Assembly: GCA_031272205.1 (NCBI GenBank)
Contig: JAISUH010000047.1
Location: 1 to 64,000, forward strand
Reading direction: 5' to 3'
DNA from: Dysgonamonadaceae bacterium
Lineage (GTDB): Bacteria; Bacteroidota; Bacteroidia; Bacteroidales; Dysgonomonadaceae
DNA length: 64,000 nt
Shown here: piece by piece, positions 26,846-35,164 of the stretch
Position numbering within the stretch: the stretch's first letter is position 1
Layout: the number at the start of each line of letters is the position of its first letter
Notes under the pieces: model-generated
Seen by the model: the letters and a program-made list of their open reading frames with translations, nothing else
Database searches by the model: none
What the model was told of the DNA's origin: nothing
Translations under genes and position numbers: made by a program

Positions 26846-27258
26846 TGATTTTGATAGATAAGGGTCTAAATCTATCGATTTCTTTGTGTCTTTGTGTCAA
26901 AAAAGCGAACTATGAACCACAAAGGCAACAAAGGCGTGAAAGGAAAAATCTCATTTTTTTTTCGGATTGCTTCACCCCGAAGAACTATAAACTATAAACT
27001 ATAAACTCTTAATTCTCAATTCTTAACTCCTCCCTCTTTCGTGCCTTCTAACTTCTAATTTCTACTCTTTTTCTTTGTTTTTATATGAACAACCTGAATT
27101 TCAACACTATATCGACTTTTCTTGTGTTGGTAATTTGTACCGAAATCTGAAAATAAATGGAATTTTGATTGATTTGTGTTATTTTTTGATAGAGAATTTT
27201 CATTCATTTTGCAAATAAAACACTTATTTTGATGCCGAAATGAATAGAATACCGTGAT

Positions 27259-27279
27259 TATAAATTATCGTAATTTATA
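27259..27279. promoter_or_regulatory. 21 bp inverted repeat before the PUL, possible operator
   Basis: TATAAATTA and TAATTTATA are perfect 9 bp arms around TCG. The site lies 49 bases before the first gene of the PUL. It could be bound by the PUL's hybrid regulator or another dimeric protein; this is inference from position and symmetry. Confidence 0.45.
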
Positions 27280-27327
27280 TCATGAATTTTAGAGAGTACC
27301 AATCATCAATCAAAATGTTTATTTTTT

Positions 27328-28836
27328 ATGGATATGAAAAACTGTAAAACCATTAAACGGCTGCCCCTTTTTTGGGGAACACTGATTCTTTTATCAGCGG
27401 TGTTTTGCTTTTACGGCTGTAAGGATGACAACGATTCCGATACTTCGGAAATCGCGGCTTACGATCCTTCCAAGCCTGTTGTGATTTCTGATTTCACCCC
27501 CAAAGACGGTGGCGCTTATCAGAAAATTGTGATTTACGGCGATAATTTTGGTAATGACTCATCGCTGGTAACGGTTACTATTGGAGGTAAAGAGGCGACC
27601 CTCATCAGCGTGAAGGGAAACGCCCTCTATTGCTTTGTCCCTTCGGGAGCCTATTCGGGTGTGATAGAAATCAGCGTGGGCAAGGATGGAAGCCAAAAAA
27701 CAGTTACCGCAACCGATATTTTCGAATATCAGAAGAAGATGGTTGTGGGAACCTTGTGCGGCTATCGCAACGAATACGACAATCAGGGCTGGTCGGACGG
27801 TTCATTCGCAACCTGTTCAGGATTCCGCAACGACGGAACGATGAAGGTTGACCCGCGGGATCCCAATCACGTCTATGTGGTGTATGACAATGGCGTCGGC
27901 ATACAGTTGCTGGATCTGGAAAAGCAGGAACTTTCCACGCCCATCCACACATCCTCGTTTGTTACCGGCCGCTTGCGCAGTATCGACTTTACGCAGGACG
28001 GCGAATATATGGTTGTTACGACCGACTACGACGGCTGGGGCACGGGACGGAGTCCGAGTGTGTATCTGTTAAAGAGGAACAGCGACGGCTCGTTTACCGA
28101 TTCGAGCAATCCCCAGATAGTGGCTTCCTACAAACAGTGCAACGGCGCCGCCATACATCCGGTGAACGGAGATGAATTGTATTTCAACAGCTACGAGCGC
28201 GGGCAGGTATTCCGAATGGATATATCGAATTATTTTGCCACGATTGCAAGCGGCGGGAACTGGAATCCGGAAAAGGACGGCGGAAACTATACCGAGCTGT
28301 TCACTGTTCAGGATACCGGTTGGGAATTTCAGATTAACATTCATCCGAGCGGCAATTATGCGTATATTGTGGTCATTAACCAACATTACATCCTGCGCAC
28401 CGATTACAACTGGGCCGAAAGCCGCTTTGCCCCGCCTTATGTTGTGGCCGGCCAAGTCCGCAGTGGGGGATGGGTGGACGGCGCAGGCGTCAGCGCCCGT
28501 TTAAACAGGCCTTATCAGGGCGTATTTGTGAAAAATCAGGAATATGTGGATGAAGGACGAAGCGATATCTATGATTTCTATTTCTGCGACAATCAAAATC
28601 ACGCCATTCGCAAACTGTCTCAGGAAGGCGTTGTAACCACTTATGCCGGGCGCGGACGTTCGGGACAGGCCATGGATAACAACGTTTGGGGCACCGAGGA
28701 CGGCGATTTGCGCGAAGTGGCGCGTTTTCGCGACCCGACAGGCCTTGCTTACGACGAAAGAAGCAATACCTTCTATATCTTGGATACGGTAGGTCGCAAG
28801 ATCCGTACGATTTCGATGGAAAAAGAAGAGCCATAG
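27328..28836 (+). CDS. IPT/TIG-domain and NHL-repeat surface lipoprotein
   Basis: The 502-residue product has a lipobox ending in Cys31 (FCFYGC). It is followed by an IPT/TIG immunoglobulin-like domain (VVISDFTPKDGGAYQKIVIYGDNFGND..., about 48-130). A six-bladed propeller of NHL type fills the rest (VDPRDPNHVYVV, RLNRPYQGVFV, ICDNQNHAIRKLS-like, FRDPTGLAYDERSNTFYILD). No catalytic motif is visible. Such proteins accompany SusC/SusD pairs and may bind glycan or protein at the cell surface. It lies 50 bases before susC with no terminator, so it is probably the first gene of the PUL operon. Confidence 0.88.
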   Translation: MDMKNCKTIKRLPLFWGTLILLSAVFCFYGCKDDNDSDTSEIAAYDPSKPVVISDFTPKDGGAYQKIVIYGDNFGNDSSLVTVTIGGKEATLISVKGNALYCFVPSGAYSGVIEISVGKDGSQKTVTATDIFEYQKKMVVGTLCGYRNEYDNQGWSDGSFATCSGFRNDGTMKVDPRDPNHVYVVYDNGVGIQLLDLEKQELSTPIHTSSFVTGRLRSIDFTQDGEYMVVTTDYDGWGTGRSPSVYLLKRNSDGSFTDSSNPQIVASYKQCNGAAIHPVNGDELYFNSYERGQVFRMDISNYFATIASGGNWNPEKDGGNYTELFTVQDTGWEFQINIHPSGNYAYIVVINQHYILRTDYNWAESRFAPPYVVAGQVRSGGWVDGAGVSARLNRPYQGVFVKNQEYVDEGRSDIYDFYFCDNQNHAIRKLSQEGVVTTYAGRGRSGQAMDNNVWGTEDGDLREVARFRDPTGLAYDERSNTFYILDTVGRKIRTISMEKEEP

Positions 28837-28886
28837 ACACAGGAGAGCGAAAGAGAATCTAACGAATAAACACAATATTAATATAT

Positions 28887-31800
28887 ATGAAAAAGTATTT
28901 AATGATAGTTGTTACGCTCTTGTTGAGCTTCTCGGCGTTTGCTCAACAAACCGTAACGGTAAAAGGGACTGTTACCGACGAGAATGGCGAGCCCATGATC
29001 GGTGTGAATGTTATCGTGAAAGATGTGCCGGGTCTGGGGGCCGTTACCGACCTCGACGGCCGTTACAGCTTGAAAATGGAACCCTATCACCAGTTGACCT
29101 TTTCTTACATTGGTTACAAACCCGTGGTGGTATTGGTCAAGGACGAATACACGATAAATGTGAAGATGGAAGAGACGGAATCCAGTGTTTTGGATGAAGT
29201 GGTGGTAACCGGTATGGGTACGCAGAAGAAACTGACGGTTACCGGAGCGATTACCAACGTGAATGTGGAAGAACTGAAGCACGTGCCTTCATCCAACCTG
29301 TCGAACGTGCTGGCGGGGAATGTGCCGGGTATTCTTGCGATGCAAACATCGGGGCAGCCGGGTAAAAACACCTCGGAATTTTGGGTGCGCGGTATCTCGA
29401 CTTTTGGAGCCAGCAACAGCGCTTACATCCTTGTCGATGGTTTTGAACGCAACAACCTGAACGAAATCAATATCGAAGATATCGAATCTTTCAGCGTGTT
29501 GAAAGATGCTTCGGCAACGGCTATTTACGGGTCGAAAGGCGCCAACGGCGTAATCTTGATTACCACGAAACACGGTAAAGCCGGTAAGGTGAATATCAGC
29601 GGCAAGGTGGAAACCTCCTACAATACCCGCACGATAACGCCGCAATTTGTGGATGGCAATACCTACGCCAATCTTGCAAACGAAGCCCGCATTACGCGCA
29701 ACATGAGTGTGCTCTATCAGCCTGAAGAATTGGAAATCCTCCGTTTGGGATTAGACCCCGACATGTATCCGAATGTGGATTGGATGGACGTTCTGCTGAA
29801 AGACGGCGCATACAGCTACCGCGCCAATGTGAATGTGAACGGCGGCGGTTCCACCGCGCGTTATTACGTGTCGGCCAGTTATGTGGAAGACGAAGGGATG
29901 TATTATACCGACGATACGTTGAAAAAAGATTACGATACCAACGCCAATTACAAACGCTATACTTACCGTTTGAATACCGACGTCGATATCACGAAAACCT
30001 CCCTGGTGAAAATCGGGATTTCCGGCTCTTTGGCCAAGCGCAACAGCCCGGGTTTGGGAGATAACGATGTGTGGGGCGAGCTTTTCGGGTACAACGCCAT
30101 CAGCACCCCGATCCTCTATTCCAACGGGCGTATTCCCGCCGTGGGAACCGGAAACAAAACCAACCCGTGGGTAGCGGCTACCCAAACCGGATACAACGAA
30201 AACTGGGACAATAACATCCAGACGAACATCACTTTGGAGCAGAATTTAGAGGGCATCACCAAAGGCTTGCGCTTTGTCGGCCGTTTCGGGTACGACACCA
30301 ACAACAGCAACTGGATCAACCGCCGCCGCTGGCCGGATCAGTGGAAGGCTTTGAGCCGCGACACGGAAACCGGCGAAATCGTTTGGGATCATGTGTCCAC
30401 GGCAACCGATATGTATCAGGAGAGCGGGTCGGGCGGAGACCGGCGCGAGTTTTTGGACTTGTTGTTAAGCTGGGAACGCGCTTACAAAGAACAGCATCAT
30501 ATAGGCGCTACGCTCCGATATACGCAGGATTCTAAAAAACAGACGGTTGATATAGGCGGCGATATTAAAAACGGAGTAGCCCGCCGCAATCAAGGTTTGG
30601 CAGGTCGCGTTACTTATAACTGGAAATACCGCTATTTTGTCGATTTCAACTTTGGTTATACCGGTTCCGAGAATTTTGCGGTAGGACACCAGTACGGTTT
30701 CTTCCCCGCCTATTCGTTTGCATGGAACGTAGCCGAAGAACCCCTTGTCAAGAAGAATGCGAGCTGGTTGGAAATGTTCAAGATCCGCTATTCGCACGGT
30801 AAAGTGGGGAACGACAATATGGGCGATGAACGCTTCCCGTTTTTATATACAATCTCAGGTACCAATACCGGCTACAACTGGGGAACAGCCTCGTATAACA
30901 ATTCGGATTCGGGATTGCACTATACACAGATAGCCTCGCCCAACGTTACCTGGGAAATCGCTACCAAAGACGACCTTGGGATCGACTTATCGCTGTTGCA
31001 TAACAAGGTTTCGGCTACGGTGGATTATTTTCACGAAGAACGTACCGGCATCTATATGACACGTAATTACTTGCCCTTGATTACCGGTTTGGAAAGCAGC
31101 CCGAAAGCCAATGTGGGAGCGGTTCGTTCGAGAGGTTTCGACGGTAATTTTTCTCTCCGAGAAAAAGTGGGTAATGTGGATATTACCGTTCGCGGGAACA
31201 TGACTTTCAGTAAGAACGAAGTCTTGGAAAAAGACGAAGAAAACAATGTTTACAGCTATCAATACGAAAGGGGATACCGCGTCGATCAACAAAAAGGCTT
31301 GATAGCCTTGGGATTGTTCAAGGATTACGACGATATCCGCACAAGCCCGAAGCAGGAATACGGCGTTGTGCAGCCGGGAGACATCAAATACAAAGATGTG
31401 AACGGCGACGGCGTGGTTAACGACGGCGACAAAGTGGCCATTGGCGCCACTACACGTCCCAATTTGATTTACGGGCTTGGCGCTTCGTTTGCATGGAAGG
31501 GGTTCGACGTGAACGTCCATTTTCAAGGAGCGGGCAAATCGACTTTCCCCATTTACGGCAAAAACGTGTTTGCATTTAGTGAGAACGATTGGGGGAACAT
31601 CATCATAGGCATGCTCGAAGATCGTTGGGTGGACAGCGAAACAGCGGCGATACTCGGTATTGCGGCCAACGAAGACCCCAACGCTTCCTATCCGCGTTTG
31701 AGTTACGGCGGGAATAGCAACAACCAGCAATATTCGTCTTTCTGGTTGCGTGACGGCCGTTATCTTCGTTTGAAGAATTTGGATGTGGGATACACCTTGC

Positions 31801-31973
31801 CTAAGAATCTGATTAACCGCTTCCATATTAACGAAATTCGTCTCTTTCTGACGGGTTCAAACTTGATTACGTGGTCGAGTTTCAAACTCTGGGATCCGGA
31901 ATCGGCACAACCCCGCGGGGAAGAATATCCCTTGACGAAATCGATAACGATGGGCTTAAGTATCAACTTATAA
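28887..31973 (+). CDS. SusC-like TonB-dependent outer-membrane glycan transporter
   Basis: The 1028-residue product has a signal peptide (MKKYLMIVVTLLLSFSAFAQ) and a carboxypeptidase-regulatory-like domain (VKGTVTDENGEPMIGVNVIVKD). A TonB box-like region (LDEVVVTGMGTQKK) precedes the plug (VSSNLSNVL-type, WVRGISTFG, YILVDGFER, FSVLKDASATAIYGSKGANGVIL), then a 22-strand barrel follows, ending SITMGLSINL. It imports oligosaccharides released at the surface, driven by TonB/ExbBD. The susD gene follows 13 bases downstream. Confidence 0.97.
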   Translation: MKKYLMIVVTLLLSFSAFAQQTVTVKGTVTDENGEPMIGVNVIVKDVPGLGAVTDLDGRYSLKMEPYHQLTFSYIGYKPVVVLVKDEYTINVKMEETESSVLDEVVVTGMGTQKKLTVTGAITNVNVEELKHVPSSNLSNVLAGNVPGILAMQTSGQPGKNTSEFWVRGISTFGASNSAYILVDGFERNNLNEINIEDIESFSVLKDASATAIYGSKGANGVILITTKHGKAGKVNISGKVETSYNTRTITPQFVDGNTYANLANEARITRNMSVLYQPEELEILRLGLDPDMYPNVDWMDVLLKDGAYSYRANVNVNGGGSTARYYVSASYVEDEGMYYTDDTLKKDYDTNANYKRYTYRLNTDVDITKTSLVKIGISGSLAKRNSPGLGDNDVWGELFGYNAISTPILYSNGRIPAVGTGNKTNPWVAATQTGYNENWDNNIQTNITLEQNLEGITKGLRFVGRFGYDTNNSNWINRRRWPDQWKALSRDTETGEIVWDHVSTATDMYQESGSGGDRREFLDLLLSWERAYKEQHHIGATLRYTQDSKKQTVDIGGDIKNGVARRNQGLAGRVTYNWKYRYFVDFNFGYTGSENFAVGHQYGFFPAYSFAWNVAEEPLVKKNASWLEMFKIRYSHGKVGNDNMGDERFPFLYTISGTNTGYNWGTASYNNSDSGLHYTQIASPNVTWEIATKDDLGIDLSLLHNKVSATVDYFHEERTGIYMTRNYLPLITGLESSPKANVGAVRSRGFDGNFSLREKVGNVDITVRGNMTFSKNEVLEKDEENNVYSYQYERGYRVDQQKGLIALGLFKDYDDIRTSPKQEYGVVQPGDIKYKDVNGDGVVNDGDKVAIGATTRPNLIYGLGASFAWKGFDVNVHFQGAGKSTFPIYGKNVFAFSENDWGNIIIGMLEDRWVDSETAAILGIAANEDPNASYPRLSYGGNSNNQQYSSFWLRDGRYLRLKNLDVGYTLPKNLINRFHINEIRLFLTGSNLITWSSFKLWDPESAQPRGEEYPLTKSITMGLSINL

Positions 31974-31986
31974 AATAAAGAAAGTT

Positions 31987-34026
31987 ATGACAAAGAAAAT
32001 ATATCAATTACTGTTAGTCGTGTCGGCTATGGGATTTGCATCGTCCTGTTCCGATTATTTGGACTCAGACAAATATTTTAAAGACCGCACGACCATCGAG
32101 TCGATATTCACCGACCGTGATCGCACCGAACAATGGTTGGCTTATGCCTATTCCTTCCTCACGGGCGCTTGTGCGGATATTATATCCAAGGCCGGCGAGG
32201 GCAGTCCCCATTGCTACGACGATGCGATGTACTTCGGCGACCGCGATGTTACCTACGACCCGAAAGATGCGAACGACCTTTCCTACAACAAATACCGGTC
32301 GGGAGAGTACAGCGAGAACGAATTTAACGAGGTGTGGCCCCGTTGCTATAAAGGGATTTATCAGGCATCGGTTTTTATCCACAATATCGATATGAACCAG
32401 ACGATGACGGATGTGGAACGCACGGATTACAAAGGGCAGGCACGTTTTGTCCGCGCCTATTTCTATTGGCTCTTGCTCCGCAAATACGGCCCCATACCTT
32501 TGATGCCCGATGAAGGGGTGGATTACACCCAGAGTTACGACGACATTGCCACTCCGCGCAGCTCCTACGAGGAAGTCGCCGACTTTATCAGCAGCGAGAT
32601 GGTTCAAGCCGCTAAGGAATTGCAATATACCAAGCGCATCGATAACGAAAACATCTCACGTCCGACCAAAGGAGCAGCCTTGGCAACCCGCGCTTACGCG
32701 CTGATTTTTGCGGCCAGCCCCTTGGCAAACGGAAACGACGACGAGTTTGCTCAGGCTTTGGTTGACGATCAGGGACGCCGTTTGCTCTCCCAAGAATACA
32801 GCGAAGAGAAATGGGCGAAAGCGGCGGCCGCCTGCAAAGACGTGATAGAGCTGGGTGTGTATGACTTGTATCATGCAGCCTTCTCTACAAACGATAACGG
32901 GCTTCACGACCGGCCGACAATCGTTCCTCCGGCCGACGGCAATTTTTCGAATAACGACTGGCCGAAAGGATGGCGGAATATCGACCCCTTTAAATCCTAC
33001 CGGAACCTGTTCGACGGAAATATGCCGGCCGATAACACGGAATTGATTTTCTCGCGGGTAAACAATACCTCTCAAGTAGCGTCCATGGTGATCCACCAAA
33101 TGCCGCGCGACTTTGGCGGATGGAACACGCACGGATTGACCCAGAAGATGGTGGACGCCTATTACATGAACGACGGCAGCGACGTTCCGGGGAAAGATAA
33201 GGAGATAGGCCGTGGCAACGGTTCCGAGCGGCCGACCGGTTTTACGACGCAGGACGATGTGGATGCCGGTCTTTATAAACCCCTGCTCGCGAATGTTTCC
33301 CTGCAATATGCAAACCGCGAACCGCGATTTTATGCTTCGGTGTCCTATAACGGAGCGGTATGGCATTACCTGAGCCGCACCGAACCCAACGACCGCAACC
33401 GTCAGACCTTCTATTACAGGGGCGGCGGCAACGGATTTATGAATACGCCTTTCCATTTGCGCACGGGCATAGGCGTTATGAAATTTGTCAGTCCCGAAGA
33501 TAACCCCAGTAATATCCGTGCTAAATTGGAGCCGGCCATACGTTATGCCGATATCCTGTTGCTCTATGCCGAAGCCCTGAATGAACTCGACGGCAGTTAC
33601 AGCATTGACTCTTGGGACGGCTCGACAACTTATACCATCAACCGCGATAAAGCGGAGATGCAGAAAGGGATTCATCCGGTACGCATCCGCGCCGGTTTGC
33701 CGGACTACTCTTCTTCGGTATATGGAAATAAAGATGAATTGCGGAAAGCCTTGAAACGCGAACGAATGATTGAATTGCTGGGAGAAGGCAAACGTTACTT
33801 CGATCTCCGTCGCTGGAAAGACGCTCCGGTGGAAGAAGCCATGCAGATTTACGGTTGCAACGTGATTATGACTGCGGCACAGCGGGAAGAGTTCCATCAA
33901 CCGGTGGCCATTTTTAATCTGTCTTCGACTTTTTCTCCCAAATTGTATTTCTGGCCGATCAGGCACGACGAGTTGAAACACAACAAACGTTTGACTCAAA
34001 CTCCGGGCTGGAAATCTTATGATTAA
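31987..34026 (+). CDS. SusD-like glycan-binding surface lipoprotein (RagB/SusD family)
   Basis: The 679-residue product has a lipobox with Cys21 (GFASSC) and the SusD N-terminal pattern SDYLDSDKYFKDRTTIESIF. TPR-type helices contain QARFVRAYFYWLLLRKYGPIPLMPD, and the conserved C-terminal RKALKRERMIELLGEGKRYFDLRRWKDA is present. It forms the lid on the SusC barrel. At about 680 residues it is longer than starch SusD (551), which is common in PULs for larger glycans. Confidence 0.97.
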   Translation: MTKKIYQLLLVVSAMGFASSCSDYLDSDKYFKDRTTIESIFTDRDRTEQWLAYAYSFLTGACADIISKAGEGSPHCYDDAMYFGDRDVTYDPKDANDLSYNKYRSGEYSENEFNEVWPRCYKGIYQASVFIHNIDMNQTMTDVERTDYKGQARFVRAYFYWLLLRKYGPIPLMPDEGVDYTQSYDDIATPRSSYEEVADFISSEMVQAAKELQYTKRIDNENISRPTKGAALATRAYALIFAASPLANGNDDEFAQALVDDQGRRLLSQEYSEEKWAKAAAACKDVIELGVYDLYHAAFSTNDNGLHDRPTIVPPADGNFSNNDWPKGWRNIDPFKSYRNLFDGNMPADNTELIFSRVNNTSQVASMVIHQMPRDFGGWNTHGLTQKMVDAYYMNDGSDVPGKDKEIGRGNGSERPTGFTTQDDVDAGLYKPLLANVSLQYANREPRFYASVSYNGAVWHYLSRTEPNDRNRQTFYYRGGGNGFMNTPFHLRTGIGVMKFVSPEDNPSNIRAKLEPAIRYADILLLYAEALNELDGSYSIDSWDGSTTYTINRDKAEMQKGIHPVRIRAGLPDYSSSVYGNKDELRKALKRERMIELLGEGKRYFDLRRWKDAPVEEAMQIYGCNVIMTAAQREEFHQPVAIFNLSSTFSPKLYFWPIRHDELKHNKRLTQTPGWKSYD

Positions 34027-34064
34027 AATTCATGTATGACCTAAGCGTAAAAAAATTATATTGT

Positions 34065-35093
34065 ATGAAAAAAATATATACTTCAATAGTATTGGCTCTG
34101 ATGGCCATGCTTATATGCACTTCCTGCAACGATGAATGGACGGAAGAACAGTTTGAGCATTACATCGCTTTCAGTTCGCCCTTGGATTCGAAAGGGGTAA
34201 CCGTGCTTTACGTTCCTTACAGCCGTAAGGATAGCGACGGGAATTTCCGCATAGGAGAAGGACGGTCGAACTACGAACTGCCGATGATCGTCAGCGGTTC
34301 GACGACTAACGAGCAGAAAATCACCGTACATGTTGCTCACGATCCCGATACGCTGAACGTGCTGAACGTGGAACGTTACCAAAGTCGTACCGACTTGTTT
34401 TATCAGGATATGGGACAGGGTAGTTATGTGTCTTTCCCCGAAACGACGGTTATCGAGTCCGGAGAAGATGTCGGGTTGCTGGATATCAGTTTCGATTTCC
34501 GCGGCATCGATATGTCGAAAAAATGGGTGCTTCCGTTGACGATTGTCGATAATCCTTCTTACAACTATCAATCGAATCCGCGTAAAAACTACGCCAAAGC
34601 TCTGTTGCGGGTTATGCCCTTCAACAGCTATTCGGGCAACTATTCCGGAACGGCTTTGCTGAACTACATTAAGGGCGATGAAGGGAACGGAGCCATTTTG
34701 GCGAACACCATCACGGGATATGTAGTGGACGAGAATACCATATTCTTTTATGCAGGCACCATCAACGAAGATCGTACCGACCGGGCGAATTACAAAATCT
34801 ATGCCGAATTTTCGGGAGGTACGACCGGGGGCGTTATCCGGTTTTACGCGGATAATGCCAATTTGGCCTTTGTGAACAACAAAGAGGCTTCGTACCGTAT
34901 TATCGAAGAGATGGATGCCGTCCGCCCGTATTTGATGCGGCGTTATATCATCATCAATAATATCGATTACGAATACACGGACTATACCTCTGTACCCGGT
35001 TCGAGTATCGTATATTCGGTAAAAGGTTCTCTGACCTTAGAACGGGATATCAATACTCAAATTCCGGACGAAGATCAGGCCATAGAATGGTAA
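34065..35093 (+). CDS. DUF1735/DUF4973-like surface lipoprotein of the PUL
   Basis: The 342-residue lipoprotein (Cys21 in LICTSC) has an N-terminal beta domain (EHYIAFSSPLDSKGVTVLYVPYSR) like DUF1735/BT_3987-type modules. A C-terminal beta domain (SGNYSGTALLNYIKG..., SIVYSVKGSLTLERDI) resembles DUF4973. These proteins occur directly after susCD and are thought to be surface glycan-binding proteins. The ORF track begins at 34032; the ATG at 34065 starts the signal peptide MKKIYTSIVLALMAM and is preferred. A strong hairpin follows. Confidence 0.82.
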   Translation: MKKIYTSIVLALMAMLICTSCNDEWTEEQFEHYIAFSSPLDSKGVTVLYVPYSRKDSDGNFRIGEGRSNYELPMIVSGSTTNEQKITVHVAHDPDTLNVLNVERYQSRTDLFYQDMGQGSYVSFPETTVIESGEDVGLLDISFDFRGIDMSKKWVLPLTIVDNPSYNYQSNPRKNYAKALLRVMPFNSYSGNYSGTALLNYIKGDEGNGAILANTITGYVVDENTIFFYAGTINEDRTDRANYKIYAEFSGGTTGGVIRFYADNANLAFVNNKEASYRIIEEMDAVRPYLMRRYIIINNIDYEYTDYTSVPGSSIVYSVKGSLTLERDINTQIPDEDQAIEW

Positions 35094-35106
35094 TTTTACT
35101 GTTTTT

Positions 35107-35139
35107 GACATAGAAATGCTGTTAAAGCATTTCTATGTC
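35107..35139 (+). terminator. 14 bp-stem hairpin after the SusCD group
   Basis: GACATAGAAATGCT pairs perfectly with AGCATTTCTATGTC around a 5-base loop. The T tract after it is short (GTTTT), so it may attenuate rather than fully end transcription into the enzyme genes. Confidence 0.7.
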
Positions 35140-35164
35140 TGTTTTAACTATTAAATAAATCAAG

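Larger units (their letters stand above)
25945..27327. repeat. gene-free hairpin-rich repeat region before the PUL
   Basis: Nearly 1.4 kb without a credible gene. The left part contains many short palindromes with small loops: AAACCTGTTAG/CTAACAGGTTT (25972-26004), TTGCCCG/CGGGCAA (26056-26071), ATGTGCC/GGCACAT (26121-26138), CCGTCCC/GGGACGG (26216-26233), AGGCGA/TCGCCT (26236-26251), GTCCC/GGGAC (about 26270), TGGCC/GGCCA (26504-26516) and ATCCCC/GGGGAT (about 26608). It also holds the 101 bp element pair. The right part has CTTTGTG tandem units with an inverted partner (26881-26935) and three AACTATA units (26983-27003), then AT-rich sequence. Confidence 0.75.

Noticed and set aside
25945-27327. 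CRISPR array
   Set aside because: The repeats are of different sequences and irregular spacing, and no cas genes are in the window.
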